The position numbers were made by a program, and so were the translations under genes. Below the pieces are notes generated by a model. The model searched no databases. It had not been told where the DNA came from and was given only the letters and a program-made list of their open reading frames with translations. This document shows, in pieces, positions 33,751 through 43,555 of a stretch of 64,000 nt of DNA. How positions within the stretch are numbered: position 1 is the stretch's first letter; each line of letters starts with the position of its first letter. Origin of the DNA: Pelobacter seleniigenes DSM 18267 (GTDB lineage: Bacteria > Desulfobacterota > Desulfuromonadia > Desulfuromonadales > Geopsychrobacteraceae); contig NZ_JOMG01000002.1 of the NCBI RefSeq assembly GCF_000711225.1, forward strand, positions 260,501 to 324,500. Direction: 5' to 3'.

Positions 33751-34980
33751 ATGACCAAAGAGAACTGTCTCAACAACCCGGTTAAGGAACAGAGAGTGGA
33801 ACATTATCTAGAAAACAACAAAGCCCTGTACGTAATCTTCCTGGCCACTTTGGCCATGACGGCGCCACTGGCAACCGACATGTATCTGTCCGCCATTCCC
33901 CAGATTGCCGAGGGATGGGGCGTCGGGAAAGACATTGCCAATTTAACCCTGGTGCTGTGGTTTATCTCTTTCAGCGTTTCGATCCTGATTGCCGGTTCGC
34001 TGTCCGACAAATACGGGCGCAAACCGATCCTGATCGGCGGACTGGCGATCTTTGTCGGCTCATCTTTTCTTTGCGCCCTGGCCGGCAGTATTGAACAGCT
34101 GATCATTTTTCGGATTTTCCAGGGGATGGGAGCCGCGGCCCCGGCGGCCATTGTCATGGCGATTATCCGCGACCGCTTCAAGGGGGTTGAACGGCAGAAG
34201 GCTCTGGCCTATGTCATGACCATTGTTGCGGTTGCCCCCATGGTCGCGCCACTGCTGGGCGCCTTTCTGCTCAAGGTCGCCAACTGGCGGTTTATCTTTC
34301 TGCTTCAGGGAACACTGGTCTCCATCACCTTCCTGGTCTCATTGACCATCCGTGAGACCCTGGACACAAAACTCGACACCAGCGTTTTCAAACTGGTGAC
34401 CCGCTACGGAGTGCATCTGCGCAACCGCCCCTACCTCTTCGCCAGCATGAGCATGGGGCTCTTGGTATTACCCTTTTACGGTTATATCGCCTTTTCGCCG
34501 ATTTTCTACATCTCCATTCACGGCCTGTCGGAAAGCACCTTCAGCCTGCTGTTTGGGCTCAATGCCCTGGTCTCCATGGCTGGAGCGTTCACGTCCTCCC
34601 GGCTGACCAAACGCCTGGACGACAAGCAGATCATCACCATTGCGATTCTCGGGGCGATTGTCGCCGGTGCCGGATTGACTCTGTTTGCCGGCCGTCACTA
34701 CCTCTATTTTCTCTTTTTCATCGCTATTTTCTCGTTTTTTACCGGGCTCAGCCGGCCGAGCAGCGGGTCCCTGATCCTCGGCCTGGTCAAAACCGATGTC
34801 GGCTCGGCCTCATCCCTGCTGGTGTTTTATCAGTTCATTGCCGGCGCAGCCTGCATGGCCTTTGTCACCCAGCCCTGGTCCCGGCCGGTCCTGGTGTTCA
34901 GCCTGCTGACCCTCGGCGTCTCGGTTCTGGTGCTGCTGCTCTGGAGCAAAATAAGCAAGACCCTCAATCCAGAGAATTGA
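33751..34980 (+). CDS. Bcr/CflA-family multidrug efflux MFS transporter
   Basis: Inner-membrane proton antiporter of 409 residues with twelve predicted helices. Motif A is SLSDKYGRKPILIGG near residues 90-104. LAMTAPLATDMYLSAIPQIAEGWG at the first helix is characteristic of the Bcr/CflA drug-resistance branch, and the FRIFQGMGAAAPAAIVMAIIRDRF segment also fits. It likely expels small hydrophobic drugs or metabolites such as bicyclomycin or peptides. The ATG at 33751 has a weak ribosome binding site. A CCCTCAAT/ATTGAGGG hairpin spans its stop codon and may terminate it. Confidence 0.92.
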   Translation: MTKENCLNNPVKEQRVEHYLENNKALYVIFLATLAMTAPLATDMYLSAIPQIAEGWGVGKDIANLTLVLWFISFSVSILIAGSLSDKYGRKPILIGGLAIFVGSSFLCALAGSIEQLIIFRIFQGMGAAAPAAIVMAIIRDRFKGVERQKALAYVMTIVAVAPMVAPLLGAFLLKVANWRFIFLLQGTLVSITFLVSLTIRETLDTKLDTSVFKLVTRYGVHLRNRPYLFASMSMGLLVLPFYGYIAFSPIFYISIHGLSESTFSLLFGLNALVSMAGAFTSSRLTKRLDDKQIITIAILGAIVAGAGLTLFAGRHYLYFLFFIAIFSFFTGLSRPSSGSLILGLVKTDVGSASSLLVFYQFIAGAACMAFVTQPWSRPVLVFSLLTLGVSVLVLLLWSKISKTLNPEN

Positions 34981-35036
34981 GGGCCACGCAGCCTTGCTTC
35001 ACAATTCAATCAATAACAAATAATCGCCTAGTGTCC

Positions 35037-35220
35037 CGAATGGCGCTCGTTTAAGCAACTTCGCAGTAAACTCGGGACTGTCCCCAGGGTCATCGGGGGG
35101 CTGTCCCAAGAGTTTACGAGCCATGAAACTGTAGGGGTTAGCACCGCAAAGACCTGGGACAGCCCCCGTGCGGGGACAGTCCCGGTTTTGCTGCCATCTG
35201 CTCTTAAACCAGCGCCATTC
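35037..35220. repeat. foldback repeat copy 3 (complete)
   Basis: Complete 184-bp copy starting C-GAATGGCGCTCGTTTAAG and ending CTTAAACCAGCGCCATTC. The flanking 10-mers CCTAGTGTCC (35027-35036) and CCTAGTGTCC (35221-35230) are identical, the clearest target-site duplication of the three. Internal GGGACTGTCCCC/GGGGACAGTCCC and GGGGGCTGTCCCA/TGGGACAGCCCCC arms are intact. The small central hairpin carries a change (GGGGTTAGCACCGC) and one G is added to the GGGGG run. Confidence 0.9.
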
Positions 35221-35321
35221 CCTAGTGTCCTGCCGTGACCATGTTTTCACCCTGAAGGCAGATCGACAAGGCGTTCCAAGCTATGGTGCATTGACGTATT
35301 GTTTTTTCTCAAATGAAGCAG

Positions 35322-35490
35322 CCCCACCCTAACCCTCCCCCACCGCGGGGGGAGGGAAGGCCTTACAAACCGGAAACATGGGTAACACATCATCCTCCTC
35401 CCTTGCCAAGGACGCAGCCAGGAAAATCCCGGAGCAGGTCACTCTCTTTCCCCATTGATGGGGGAAGGTCGGGATGGGGGGAGGGGAAAC
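35322..35490. repeat. CCCTCCCCC/GGGGGAGGG palindromic intergenic repeat
   Basis: Two hairpins with related sequence. CCCTCCCCCACCGCGGGGGGAGGG lies near 35334-35356 and CCCCATTGATGGGG near 35450-35463. The outer arm CCCCACCCTAACCCTCCCCC at 35322-35341 pairs with a complementary stretch ending GGGGGGAGGGG near 35490. This is the widespread CACCCTAACCCTCCCCC-type intergenic repeat seen in many proteobacteria. No gene is present. Confidence 0.65.
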
Positions 35491-35563
35491 AGTCGAGCAG
35501 TCAATGCCCACGCTTCAACCAGCTCAGCCCGTGCATATTTTTCGTCACCCATGTTAAAAAATC

Positions 35564-35591
35564 AAAAGGCCTCCTGCGCAGGAGGCCTTTT
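35564..35591. terminator. terminator of the minus-strand RND operon
   Basis: A 28-base perfect palindrome, AAAAGGCCTCCTGC joined to GCAGGAGGCCTTTT, 28 bases beyond the stop codon of the outer-membrane factor gene. The flanking A-run gives a U-tract on the minus strand. Confidence 0.9.
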
Positions 35592-35618
35592 GATGATCAG
35601 AAACCAGGGAGCCAGCTT

Positions 35619-37022
35619 CTACAGCCGACCACCGCCGAGCACTTTGTACAGGTTCACCAAGTTGACCATGAACGCCTTCTTGACATTCACCGCCCCTTGC
35701 TGGGCGGCGAACAACGAACGTTGCGAATCAAGCACCGTCAGGAAGTTATCGATCCCGCTGTCGTAACGGGCCGTTGACAGCTTATAGGCCTGTCCGGTTG
35801 CTTCAACCAGAGCATTCTGGGCATCCAGCTGGGACTGATAGGTGCCCCGTGCCGCCAGCTGATCGGCCACTTCCCGAAACGCGACCTGAACCGCCTGCTC
35901 GTATTGGGTCGCGGCAATCTGTTCATTCACTTGTGCCACGTCCAGGCTGGCCTTGAGGCGGCCGCGGTTGAAAATGGGAATGGTCAGTGAAGGCGTAAAG
36001 TTCCAGGCATAGCGGGCCCCGGACTGAAACAGGCCATCCAGGCTGTCGCTGGCCAGACCGAAAGAACCGGTCAGGCTGATGGTCGGATAGAGTGCTGCCC
36101 GCGCGGCACCGATATCGGCATTGGCAGCCTTAAGCACATGTTCAGCACGCTGGATATCAGGACGTGCCAGCAGCACCTGCGAGGGCAGTCCGGCCGGCAG
36201 TTCAGCCATGAACAGCACATTGTCGATGGTCTCGTCACAGTTCAGGACCTCGTCGACGGAACCGCCCACCAATAATGCCAGGGCGTTTTTATCCTGGGCC
36301 ACCAAACGGGTATATTGAGCGATTGATACCCGCGCACTTTCCACCGCGGTGGATGCTTGGGCGACATCGAGCTGATTGGCCGAGCCGACATCGAATTGCC
36401 GTTTGACCACCTCGTAGGTTTCCTGCTGGGTCGAGGCGGTATCCCGAGCCAGTTGCAGCAGCTTGCGATCCGCCAAGTAGCTCAAATAGGCATTGGCCGT
36501 TTCCGCAATCAGACTGATGCGGGTGCCGGTCATAGCCTCTTCCGTCGCCAGGTAGGTTTCCAAGGCCTGCTGATTGAGGCTTTTGACCCGACCGAAGAAA
36601 TCGAGTTCATAGGCAGTCATGGCCAGATTGGCCTTGAATGTGTTGGCGGTATAGGACTTCCCGGTGGCACTGACATCATCAGGAACACCGGCACGGCTGG
36701 CAGAACCATTCGCGGTGATGGTCGGCAAGCTGTCACTGCGCTGAATCCGATAAGCCGCCTGAGCCTTTTCGATATTGAGCACCGCCACCCTGAGGTCACG
36801 ATTGTTTTCCAACGCCTGACTGATCAGGGTTTTCAACGTGCTCGACTGGAAATAATCCTGCCAGGCAATATCGGCCGCCATCCCCTTTTCGGTCTCCGGG
36901 TAGGCTTCCCCCATTGGCCAGCTATCAGCCACCGGCAATTTCGGCTGTTGGTATTGGGGAATCATGGAGCAACCCGTGACCAACAGCAACAAGACCAGGG
37001 CCGGAAACAGTTTATTGAGCAT
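35619..37022 (-). CDS. RND efflux outer-membrane factor (NodT/OprM-type lipoprotein)
   Basis: Outer-membrane channel of 467 residues. The lipoprotein signal [18 protein letters not shown] (acyl Cys at 18) is followed by two TolC/OEP repeats, with typical [24 protein letters not shown] and [48 protein letters not shown] segments. It completes the tripartite pump with the adaptor and permease upstream. Its start overlaps the permease gene by 11 bases, implying translational coupling. It is last in the operon, before a strong terminator. Confidence 0.94.
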   Translation of the reverse strand: MLNKLFPALVLLLLVTGCSMIPQYQQPKLPVADSWPMGEAYPETEKGMAADIAWQDYFQSSTLKTLISQALENNRDLRVAVLNIEKAQAAYRIQRSDSLPTITANGSASRAGVPDDVSATGKSYTANTFKANLAMTAYELDFFGRVKSLNQQALETYLATEEAMTGTRISLIAETANAYLSYLADRKLLQLARDTASTQQETYEVVKRQFDVGSANQLDVAQASTAVESARVSIAQYTRLVAQDKNALALLVGGSVDEVLNCDETIDNVLFMAELPAGLPSQVLLARPDIQRAEHVLKAANADIGAARAALYPTISLTGSFGLASDSLDGLFQSGARYAWNFTPSLTIPIFNRGRLKASLDVAQVNEQIAATQYEQAVQVAFREVADQLAARGTYQSQLDAQNALVEATGQAYKLSTARYDSGIDNFLTVLDSQRSLFAAQQGAVNVKKAFMVNLVNLYKVLGGGRL

Positions 37023-40000
37023 TTTCTACCTCGCTTTCAGCCGCAGCTTTTCTTTTTCTGGTCATCGACCATTTTTCTATGACGATAAAGAACATCGGCA
37101 CAAAGACCATGGCCAGCGTTGTCGCCCCGATCATCCCGCCGATAACGCCGATACCGATGGCGTTCTGGCTCGCAGAGCCGGCGCCGTTGGCGATCGCCAG
37201 CGGAGTCACCCCGAGAATAAATGCCATTGAGGTCATCAGGATCGGCCGTAACCGCTGTTCAGCTGCCAGCATCGCCGAAACGATAACACTGCGCCCGCTT
37301 TCATACAAAGTCTTGGCAAACTCGACGATGAGGATCGCGTTCTTGGCCACCAGACCGACCGTGGTCAGCAACGCGATCTGGAAGTAAACATCGTTAGCCA
37401 GTCCGGCAAACCTGGTCGCAGCCACCGTACCAATGATCCCCAGCGGGACAATCAGCATGACCGCAAAGGGAATGGTCCAGCTCTCGTAGAGGGCGGCCAG
37501 GCTGAGAAACACGATCAACAGGGAAACTCCATAGAGCAGAGTGGTCTGAGCTCCAGCCATCCGTTCCTCATAGGAGATCCCGGTCCATTCCAGGCCGATC
37601 CCTTCCGGCAGTTTTTTCGCCATTTGTTCAATGGCTGCCATGGCCACACCGGAACTGACCCCGGGAGCCGGAGCTCCGAGGATTTCCATGGAAGAACGAC
37701 CGTTGTAACGTTCCAGGCGCGGCGAACCGTACTCCCAGGTCCCCTTGACAAAAGAGGAGAACGGCACCATATCGCCGACATTATTGCGGACATACCAGCG
37801 ATCGACGTCTTCGGGCAACATCCGATAGGGAGCATCCCCCTGCATGTAGACCTTCTTGATCCGGCCGTTGTCGACAAAGTCGTTGACATAGGTCGAGCCC
37901 CAGGCCGTACCGATGGTATCGGTAATGGAACTGATGGAAACGCCAAGGGCCGAAGCCTTCTCCTTATCGATTTCCAGCTGGTACTGGGGCACATCGGACA
38001 TACCGTTGGGGCGAACCCCAATCATCTGCTGATCCTGGGACGCCATCCCCAGCATCATATTACGCGCCTGGAGCAAGGTATCGTGGCCCAGTCCGGCCTG
38101 ATCGACCAGTTTGAAATCGAAACCGCTGGCGTTCCCCAAAGCCGGGATCGGCGGCGGGATAAAAGCATAAACCGACGCATCCTTGATCCCGTACAGATTG
38201 CGCAGTGCGCGCTGGGCAATGGCCTGGGCTTTCTGGTCGGGCCGCTGGCGCAGGCTCCAGTCTTTCAGGCGGACAAAGCCGAGACCGACATTTTGCCCCT
38301 GCCCTGCAAAGCTGAACCCGGTTGCGGTAAAGATACTTTCGACATTCTCTTTTTCTTTATTCAAAAAATAGTCTTCAACTTTTTTGGCGCTCTCCCGGGT
38401 CCGTTCCAGAGTCGCTCCCGGCGGTGCTTGGATCATCAGCAACATGATCCCCTGGTCTTCGTCAGGCAAAAAAGCCGTCGGCAGCTGCTTGAACAGGAAC
38501 ATCAGGGCACCGATAATCACCAGGTAAACCAGGAAAAATTTGATTGAGCGGGCCGCGACAAAACCGACGCTTTTTCGATAAGTCGTTTTACCGCGTTCAA
38601 AAGTACGATTATACCAGCCGAAAAAGCCTTTTCGCTTCAGGCCGTGCCCTTTTTCCACCGGCTTGAGCATGGTCGCACAGAGGGCCGGAGTGAGCACCAA
38701 GGCCACCAGCACCGATAGGGCCATGGCCGAAACGATGGTGATGGAGAACTGCCGATAGATGGCCCCGGTGGACCCGCTGAAAAATGCCATCGGCACAAAC
38801 ACCGCGGAGAGCACCATGGCGATACCGACCAGGGCGCCGGTGATCTGGCTCATGGACTTTTTGGTCGCCTCCTTAGGCGGCAATCCTTCTTCGCTCATCA
38901 CCCGCTCGACGTTTTCGACCACGACGATGGCATCGTCGACCAGCAGCCCGATGGCCAGGACCATGGCGAACATGGTCAGCACGTTGATGGAGTAGCCAAA
39001 AGCGGCCAGAATGCCGAAGGTGCCGAGTAGAACCACCGGCACGGCAATGGTCGGAATCAAGGTCGCGCGGAAGTTCTGCAGAAACAGGAACATCACCAGG
39101 AAGACCAGGATAATGGCCTCGACCAGGGTCTTGAACACCTCGTGGATCGATAACTGGACGAACGGCGTGGTGTCATAAGGAAAGACGATCCGGTAGCTGG
39201 AGGGCATGAATTGCTGCAGCTCTTTGGCCTTGGCCTTGACCAGGGCGGCGGTTTCCAGGGCGTTGGCCCTGGTCCCCAGGTAGATCCCCATCCCGGCGGC
39301 CGGTTTTCCCATGTAACGGGCAATCCGGCTGTAATCCTGGGAACCGAGTTCGACCCGGGCGACATCACCCAGTCGGACCTGCGAGCCATCCTGGTTCACC
39401 TTGATGAGGATATTTCTGAAATCCTCGGCGGTTTCCAGTTTTGACATGGCTCGAATCGAAGCATTGAGCTGCTGCCCTTCGACCGCCGGGGAGCCACCCA
39501 ACTGGCCGGCGGTGACCTCGACGTTCTGGGCCTGCACCGCGGCCTGGACATCAGACGGCATCAGGTTATAGCTGTGCAGTTTTTCCGGATTCAACCAGAT
39601 CCGCATGGAGTGCTGGGCCCCGAACACCGTGACGTCACCGACTCCGGTAACCCGGCTGATCGGCTCGGACATTTTCGACACCATGTAGTCGCTGATCTCA
39701 TGCTCGGTCACCGCCGGATCCGTTGAATAGATCCCGATGACCATCAGGAAACTGGACGAGGACTTTTTGACATTGACCCCGAGCTGCTGCACGATCTGTG
39801 GCAGCAGGCTGGTGACGCCGGAGACTTTGTTCTGCACCTGGACCTGAGCGATATCCGGATTGGCCTCCGGCTCAAAAGTCAGGGTGATGGACAGGTTACC
39901 GTTCGAATCGCTCGAAGAAGAGAAATAGCGTAAGTAATCGATTCCGGTCAGACTCTGCTCGATGATCTGGGTGACACTGTTCTCCAGAACCTTAGCTGAT

Positions 40001-40155
40001 GCTCCCGGATACGACGCATTGATCGTTACACTTGGCGGAGCAATTTCCGGATATTGCTCGATCGGGAGGGTTTCAATGGCAAAGATCCCTCCCAGCATGA
40101 TGACGATGGCGATGACCCATGCAAAGATGGGCCGTTCAATAAAAAATCTGGGCAT
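37012..40155 (-). CDS. RND multidrug efflux permease (HAE1, AcrB/MexB-type)
   Basis: Proton-driven drug exporter of 1047 residues in the inner membrane, with the start [23 protein letters not shown] and twelve helices around two large periplasmic loops. Helix 4 has [24 protein letters not shown] after [13 protein letters not shown], which holds the proton-relay Asp pair. [18 protein letters not shown] is represented by [13 protein letters not shown] in helix 10. [19 protein letters not shown] and the [18 protein letters not shown] segment are classical for AcrB homologues. Substrates are likely hydrophobic drugs or bile-like compounds. It lies 15 bases after the adaptor gene. Confidence 0.95.
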   Translation of the reverse strand: MPRFFIERPIFAWVIAIVIMLGGIFAIETLPIEQYPEIAPPSVTINASYPGASAKVLENSVTQIIEQSLTGIDYLRYFSSSSDSNGNLSITLTFEPEANPDIAQVQVQNKVSGVTSLLPQIVQQLGVNVKKSSSSFLMVIGIYSTDPAVTEHEISDYMVSKMSEPISRVTGVGDVTVFGAQHSMRIWLNPEKLHSYNLMPSDVQAAVQAQNVEVTAGQLGGSPAVEGQQLNASIRAMSKLETAEDFRNILIKVNQDGSQVRLGDVARVELGSQDYSRIARYMGKPAAGMGIYLGTRANALETAALVKAKAKELQQFMPSSYRIVFPYDTTPFVQLSIHEVFKTLVEAIILVFLVMFLFLQNFRATLIPTIAVPVVLLGTFGILAAFGYSINVLTMFAMVLAIGLLVDDAIVVVENVERVMSEEGLPPKEATKKSMSQITGALVGIAMVLSAVFVPMAFFSGSTGAIYRQFSITIVSAMALSVLVALVLTPALCATMLKPVEKGHGLKRKGFFGWYNRTFERGKTTYRKSVGFVAARSIKFFLVYLVIIGALMFLFKQLPTAFLPDEDQGIMLLMIQAPPGATLERTRESAKKVEDYFLNKEKENVESIFTATGFSFAGQGQNVGLGFVRLKDWSLRQRPDQKAQAIAQRALRNLYGIKDASVYAFIPPPIPALGNASGFDFKLVDQAGLGHDTLLQARNMMLGMASQDQQMIGVRPNGMSDVPQYQLEIDKEKASALGVSISSITDTIGTAWGSTYVNDFVDNGRIKKVYMQGDAPYRMLPEDVDRWYVRNNVGDMVPFSSFVKGTWEYGSPRLERYNGRSSMEILGAPAPGVSSGVAMAAIEQMAKKLPEGIGLEWTGISYEERMAGAQTTLLYGVSLLIVFLSLAALYESWTIPFAVMLIVPLGIIGTVAATRFAGLANDVYFQIALLTTVGLVAKNAILIVEFAKTLYESGRSVIVSAMLAAEQRLRPILMTSMAFILGVTPLAIANGAGSASQNAIGIGVIGGMIGATTLAMVFVPMFFIVIEKWSMTRKRKAAAESEVENAQ

Positions 40156-40170
40156 TGCTTTATCCTGTCG

Positions 40171-41331
40171 TTATTGCGCTGGAGTTGTCATCTCAACCGG
40201 CGAAACCTTGGCGCCGGGAGCAATTTTCTGCAACCCCGCAACCACGACTTTATCGCCGGCGGCAAGCCCCGAATCGATCAACCATTTATCTCCGAAGGCC
40301 TTGGACACCTTGATCGGGCGCGGGTTGACGGTGTTATCCGCAGCCACCGCCCAGACCGTGGTATCGCCGCCGGCACTGCGGACCACAGCCTGCTGCGGCA
40401 CCATGATCGCATTTTCAAGCTTACTTTGCGCAACCCTGGCCTTGACAAACAAGCCGGGCAACAGATACCCGTCGGGGTTGGGGAAGAGGATGCGCAATTG
40501 CACCATGCCGGTTCCTTCATCAACTGTGACATCAGAAAACTGGATTTCACCTTTCAGGCCGTAAGGCTCTTTTTCACCTTCCAGCAGTAGTTCCGCCAGC
40601 AGTGGACCCTGCTTCAGGCCAGCGGTCATCTGTTTGCGCAGCCGCATAATCTCGCCACTCGACTGGCTGACATCGACATAGATCTTGCTCAGGTTCTGGA
40701 TGGTTGCCAGGGCGGTTCCCTGATTAGCCGTCACCAGTGCCCCTTTGGTCACGGATGACTTGCCGATCTGGCCGGAAATCGGGGCAAAAACTTTGGTGTA
40801 ATCCAGGTTGATCTTGGCCCTGGCCACCGCTGCCTGGGCCACCGCGATGTCGGCTTTGGCCTGCTCCATGGAGGCCAGGGCATCATCGTACTGCTGCCGA
40901 CTGACGCCGCCGACATTCACCAACTCGCGGTAGCGATCCAGTTTCGGTTCCACCGACTTCAAGTTGGCTTCGGCTTTGCGCAGGTCGGCCACGGCGCTGT
41001 CATAGGTTGCCTGGTAAGGTGCCGGGTCTATTTGATAGAGCTGCTGGCCTTCCTTGACGAAACTGCCTTCGGTAAACAACCGGTCGATAATGATGCCGGT
41101 CACCTGCGGACGAATTTCCGCAACTTGGAAGGAAGAGGTCCGGCCCGGCAGGTCCTGGGTCAGCACAACCGTCTGCGGGGCAACCGTGTAGACCGTCACT
41201 TCCACGGGTGGACGCTGCATGCCCTGCTGCTGGGCTTGAGCCGGTGTCACCTGGGACCGTCCGGTCAGATAATAGTAACCGATTCCAATCAACGCCAGGG
41301 CAAGAACCCCGGCCAGTACTTTCGCTTTCAT
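40171..41331 (-). CDS. RND efflux periplasmic adaptor (AcrA/MexA-type)
   Basis: Membrane-fusion protein of 386 residues. It has an N-terminal membrane anchor (LAGVLALALIGIGYYYLTG) rather than an obvious lipobox. A split biotinyl-lipoyl domain (AEIRPQVTGIIIDRLFTEGSFVKEGQQLYQIDPAPYQATYDSA) is followed by an alpha-hairpin around residues 100-165 and the beta-barrel region with GQIGKSSVTKGALVTANQGTALATIQNLSKIYVDVSQSS. GGAG precedes the ATG at 41331. It is the first structural gene after the TetR regulator (16 bases apart). Confidence 0.94.
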   Translation of the reverse strand: MKAKVLAGVLALALIGIGYYYLTGRSQVTPAQAQQQGMQRPPVEVTVYTVAPQTVVLTQDLPGRTSSFQVAEIRPQVTGIIIDRLFTEGSFVKEGQQLYQIDPAPYQATYDSAVADLRKAEANLKSVEPKLDRYRELVNVGGVSRQQYDDALASMEQAKADIAVAQAAVARAKINLDYTKVFAPISGQIGKSSVTKGALVTANQGTALATIQNLSKIYVDVSQSSGEIMRLRKQMTAGLKQGPLLAELLLEGEKEPYGLKGEIQFSDVTVDEGTGMVQLRILFPNPDGYLLPGLFVKARVAQSKLENAIMVPQQAVVRSAGGDTTVWAVAADNTVNPRPIKVSKAFGDKWLIDSGLAAGDKVVVAGLQKIAPGAKVSPVEMTTPAQ

Positions 41332-41347
41332 GTGCTCTCCTGCTGAT

Positions 41348-41932
41348 TTAAAGGACTATTTGATCAATAAGCTTTTTAACATCCTGCTGCATTTTTGTTT
41401 TATCCGGATGAGAACCGCCATCACGATACGGTAGGGTGGTAAATGGTCCAATCACCGTTCCGTAGATCATCTCCGCCATGATATAGGGGTCAACCTTGAC
41501 AAATCCGCTGCGCTCTATCCCTTCCTGACAGATCGCCGCCAGCGGATGCAGCAACAGTTCGACCCGTTCAAGAAACATCATCTCTGCAGTCTTGTTCTGC
41601 CAAACGAAACGAAAATAGGTGGACAGGGTTTCGGACGTTCCATAGACCGCATCGATGAACTGATGTATTTTGACCAGGGGTTCATTGGCGCTGGTAAAGA
41701 TCTTCTGATGGGATTCTACCAAAGGCCCAAGTACCGCCTGATGAACATGACTCAGCAGCTCTTCCTTATTCTGGAAATAATTATAGAGGGTTCCTTTGGC
41801 AACGCCACAGCGCCGGGCAACTTCTTCCATGGTCAGGGATTCGCCTTCGCGAATCAGGGCCAGTACAGTATCGACGATTTCCTGCTTGAGAAGCCGCTCG
41901 AGCATCTCCTTGTTTCTACGCATTGCCCCCAT
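41348..41932 (-). CDS. TetR-family repressor of the RND operon
   Basis: AcrR-like regulator of 194 residues. The DNA-binding domain (about residues 10-60) has ALIREGESLTMEEVARRCGVAKGTLYNYFQNKEELL; the C-terminal ligand domain is helical. It is the first gene of the minus-strand operon regulator-adaptor-permease-channel. Two tandem TTGAC-N6-GTCAA-type palindromes upstream (42036-42069) overlap a TTGACA -35 promoter element, so the regulator probably represses its own operon and is released by a pump substrate. AGGA lies 6 bases before the ATG at 41932. Confidence 0.92.
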   Translation of the reverse strand: MGAMRRNKEMLERLLKQEIVDTVLALIREGESLTMEEVARRCGVAKGTLYNYFQNKEELLSHVHQAVLGPLVESHQKIFTSANEPLVKIHQFIDAVYGTSETLSTYFRFVWQNKTAEMMFLERVELLLHPLAAICQEGIERSGFVKVDPYIMAEMIYGTVIGPFTTLPYRDGGSHPDKTKMQQDVKKLIDQIVL

Positions 41933-42035
41933 AAAGGTCCTTTGGCTAACGCTATGTGATTACCTATTGCAACATAAACAGGGTCGCCAGAACAACTGGT
42001 GACCCTGTGATTTTCATCTTCGAACCATCACAAAA

Positions 42036-42080
42036 TTGACTATGCGGTCAATTTATGACCGATCGGTCAATTTTGTCAAT
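42036..42080 (-). promoter_or_regulatory. tandem TetR operators within the RND promoter
   Basis: Two related 16-bp palindromes: TTGACTATGCGGTCAA (42036-42051) and ATGACCGATCGGTCAA (42055-42070). On the minus strand a TTGACA box lies just upstream of the second one, and CATAAA about 16 bases further is a possible -10, so the operators sit between and after the promoter boxes. They lie about 105-135 bases upstream of the TetR gene. Confidence 0.75.
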
Positions 42081-42193
42081 AGCCTTACGTCTTTTTTTTT
42101 ACCGCCTTAACCGGACATTAACCCCGCCATTGCTATACCTCGTTCAACAACAGGAAGAAAACTACTAATAACCATAACTTTTGAGACTCGCTG

Positions 42194-43555
42194 ATGAAGA
42201 TGATACAATTTTTGCAAATACCGATGCTTCTAAGTGTACTATTGTTGCTGAGCTCCTGTCTGCCCTCGTCACAAAACAACTGGCCAGAACAGGCAAAAAC
42301 AGCTGAGCAGCAGGTCCACCACTGGTCCCAGCTTAATGGCAATATTAACACCGACATCCTCAACACTCTCATTGTTTCTCCTCAGCTTGCCAACCTCGTC
42401 ACAGAGGCCCTGGTAGCGAACCCCGAATTACAACAAACCCTGTTGACCCTGAAAATCCGCCAGACGGAGTACAACCAGACCCGCGGAGCTGAGAAACCGA
42501 CCCTTGAAGTCAACGCAACAACAGAGAAGGAAGAGCATAGCGAAACCAGTTACACGGGTTCTTTAAGTGTCTCATGGGAACTTGACCTCTGGCAAAAACT
42601 CAACGATGAGAGTAAGGCCGCAGCTAAAGATGTCGCCGAACAACAAGCCATCTACCAGTCAGCTAGAGACACCTTGGCCAGTGAAATCATGAAATCCTGG
42701 CTGGAACTGATTGCAGCCGGTAAAAATATCTCCGTACAAAAACAACGAATCATTACGCTTAAGCAGAATGCAACCTTTATCCGCCAACGTTACCGCAACG
42801 GTCTTAAAGACCTGACCGATCTCGACAGTGCCCGCACCTCTCTGGCCTCTGCTAATGCTACCCTCGAAGAATACCAGGAAGATTATGCACAGCAGCTGCG
42901 CTCATTAGCGAGCATGCTCGGTCGGCTCTCCCCTATGGCAATCCAGATCCCGGAAGACTTTCCGGTCGTACTGATTCCTCTCGCCGACGTTCCTGAGCAA
43001 ACCCTGAGCCGCCGACCGGATCTCAAAGCGGCTTATCTGGCGATTGAGGCAGCGAGCCTGCGCACTATCGTCGCCTATAAAGAATTATTACCCAGCATCA
43101 GCCTTCAGGCCGCCATTGAAGACATCGGCAAGTCCCCCAAAGCAGCCCTTTTAAACGATCCGGTCTGGTCGCTGTTGGCCGGGCTCACAGCCCCCCTCTA
43201 TCAGGGTGGGCAACTAAAAAGCGCCGCACGTATTGCCGAGTTGGAAACCGAACAGGCCTATCAGGCTTATCGTGAAACCCTGGTTTCTGCAATTGAAGAT
43301 GTAGAAAAGGCCATCAGTCTCGAGAAATCCCTCCTGCATCAGCAAGGTCATATCGAGGAAGCTCTTGCTGCCGCGCGCAATACACTGACCCAATATCAAC
43401 AGAGTTATCGATCTGGCCTGATTGACATTCTCGACCTGCTTGATGTTGAAGAACAAACCTACGACCTTGAAGAGCAGCTCAATAATCTTATATATAATCG
43501 CCTGGCCAACCGCATTGATCTCGGTCTGGCTCTTGGCCTGGGAGTTTCAGCATGA
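42194..43555 (+). CDS. RND efflux outer-membrane factor (second system)
   Basis: TolC/NodT-type outer-membrane channel of 453 residues, with a lipoprotein-like signal (MLLSVLLLLSSC, acyl Cys near residue 21). OEP repeats include SVSWELDLWQKLNDESKAAAKDVAEQQAIYQSARDTLASEIMKSWLELIAAGKNI and LTAPLYQGGQLKSAARIAELETEQAYQAYRETLVSAIEDVEKAI. It starts a five-gene plus-strand operon (channel, adaptor, permease, response regulator, kinase) divergent from the TetR-controlled RND operon. Its stop overlaps the adaptor start (ATGA). The codons look less GC-rich than the other RND operon, hinting at separate ancestry. Confidence 0.92.
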   Translation: MKMIQFLQIPMLLSVLLLLSSCLPSSQNNWPEQAKTAEQQVHHWSQLNGNINTDILNTLIVSPQLANLVTEALVANPELQQTLLTLKIRQTEYNQTRGAEKPTLEVNATTEKEEHSETSYTGSLSVSWELDLWQKLNDESKAAAKDVAEQQAIYQSARDTLASEIMKSWLELIAAGKNISVQKQRIITLKQNATFIRQRYRNGLKDLTDLDSARTSLASANATLEEYQEDYAQQLRSLASMLGRLSPMAIQIPEDFPVVLIPLADVPEQTLSRRPDLKAAYLAIEAASLRTIVAYKELLPSISLQAAIEDIGKSPKAALLNDPVWSLLAGLTAPLYQGGQLKSAARIAELETEQAYQAYRETLVSAIEDVEKAISLEKSLLHQQGHIEEALAAARNTLTQYQQSYRSGLIDILDLLDVEEQTYDLEEQLNNLIYNRLANRIDLGLALGLGVSA

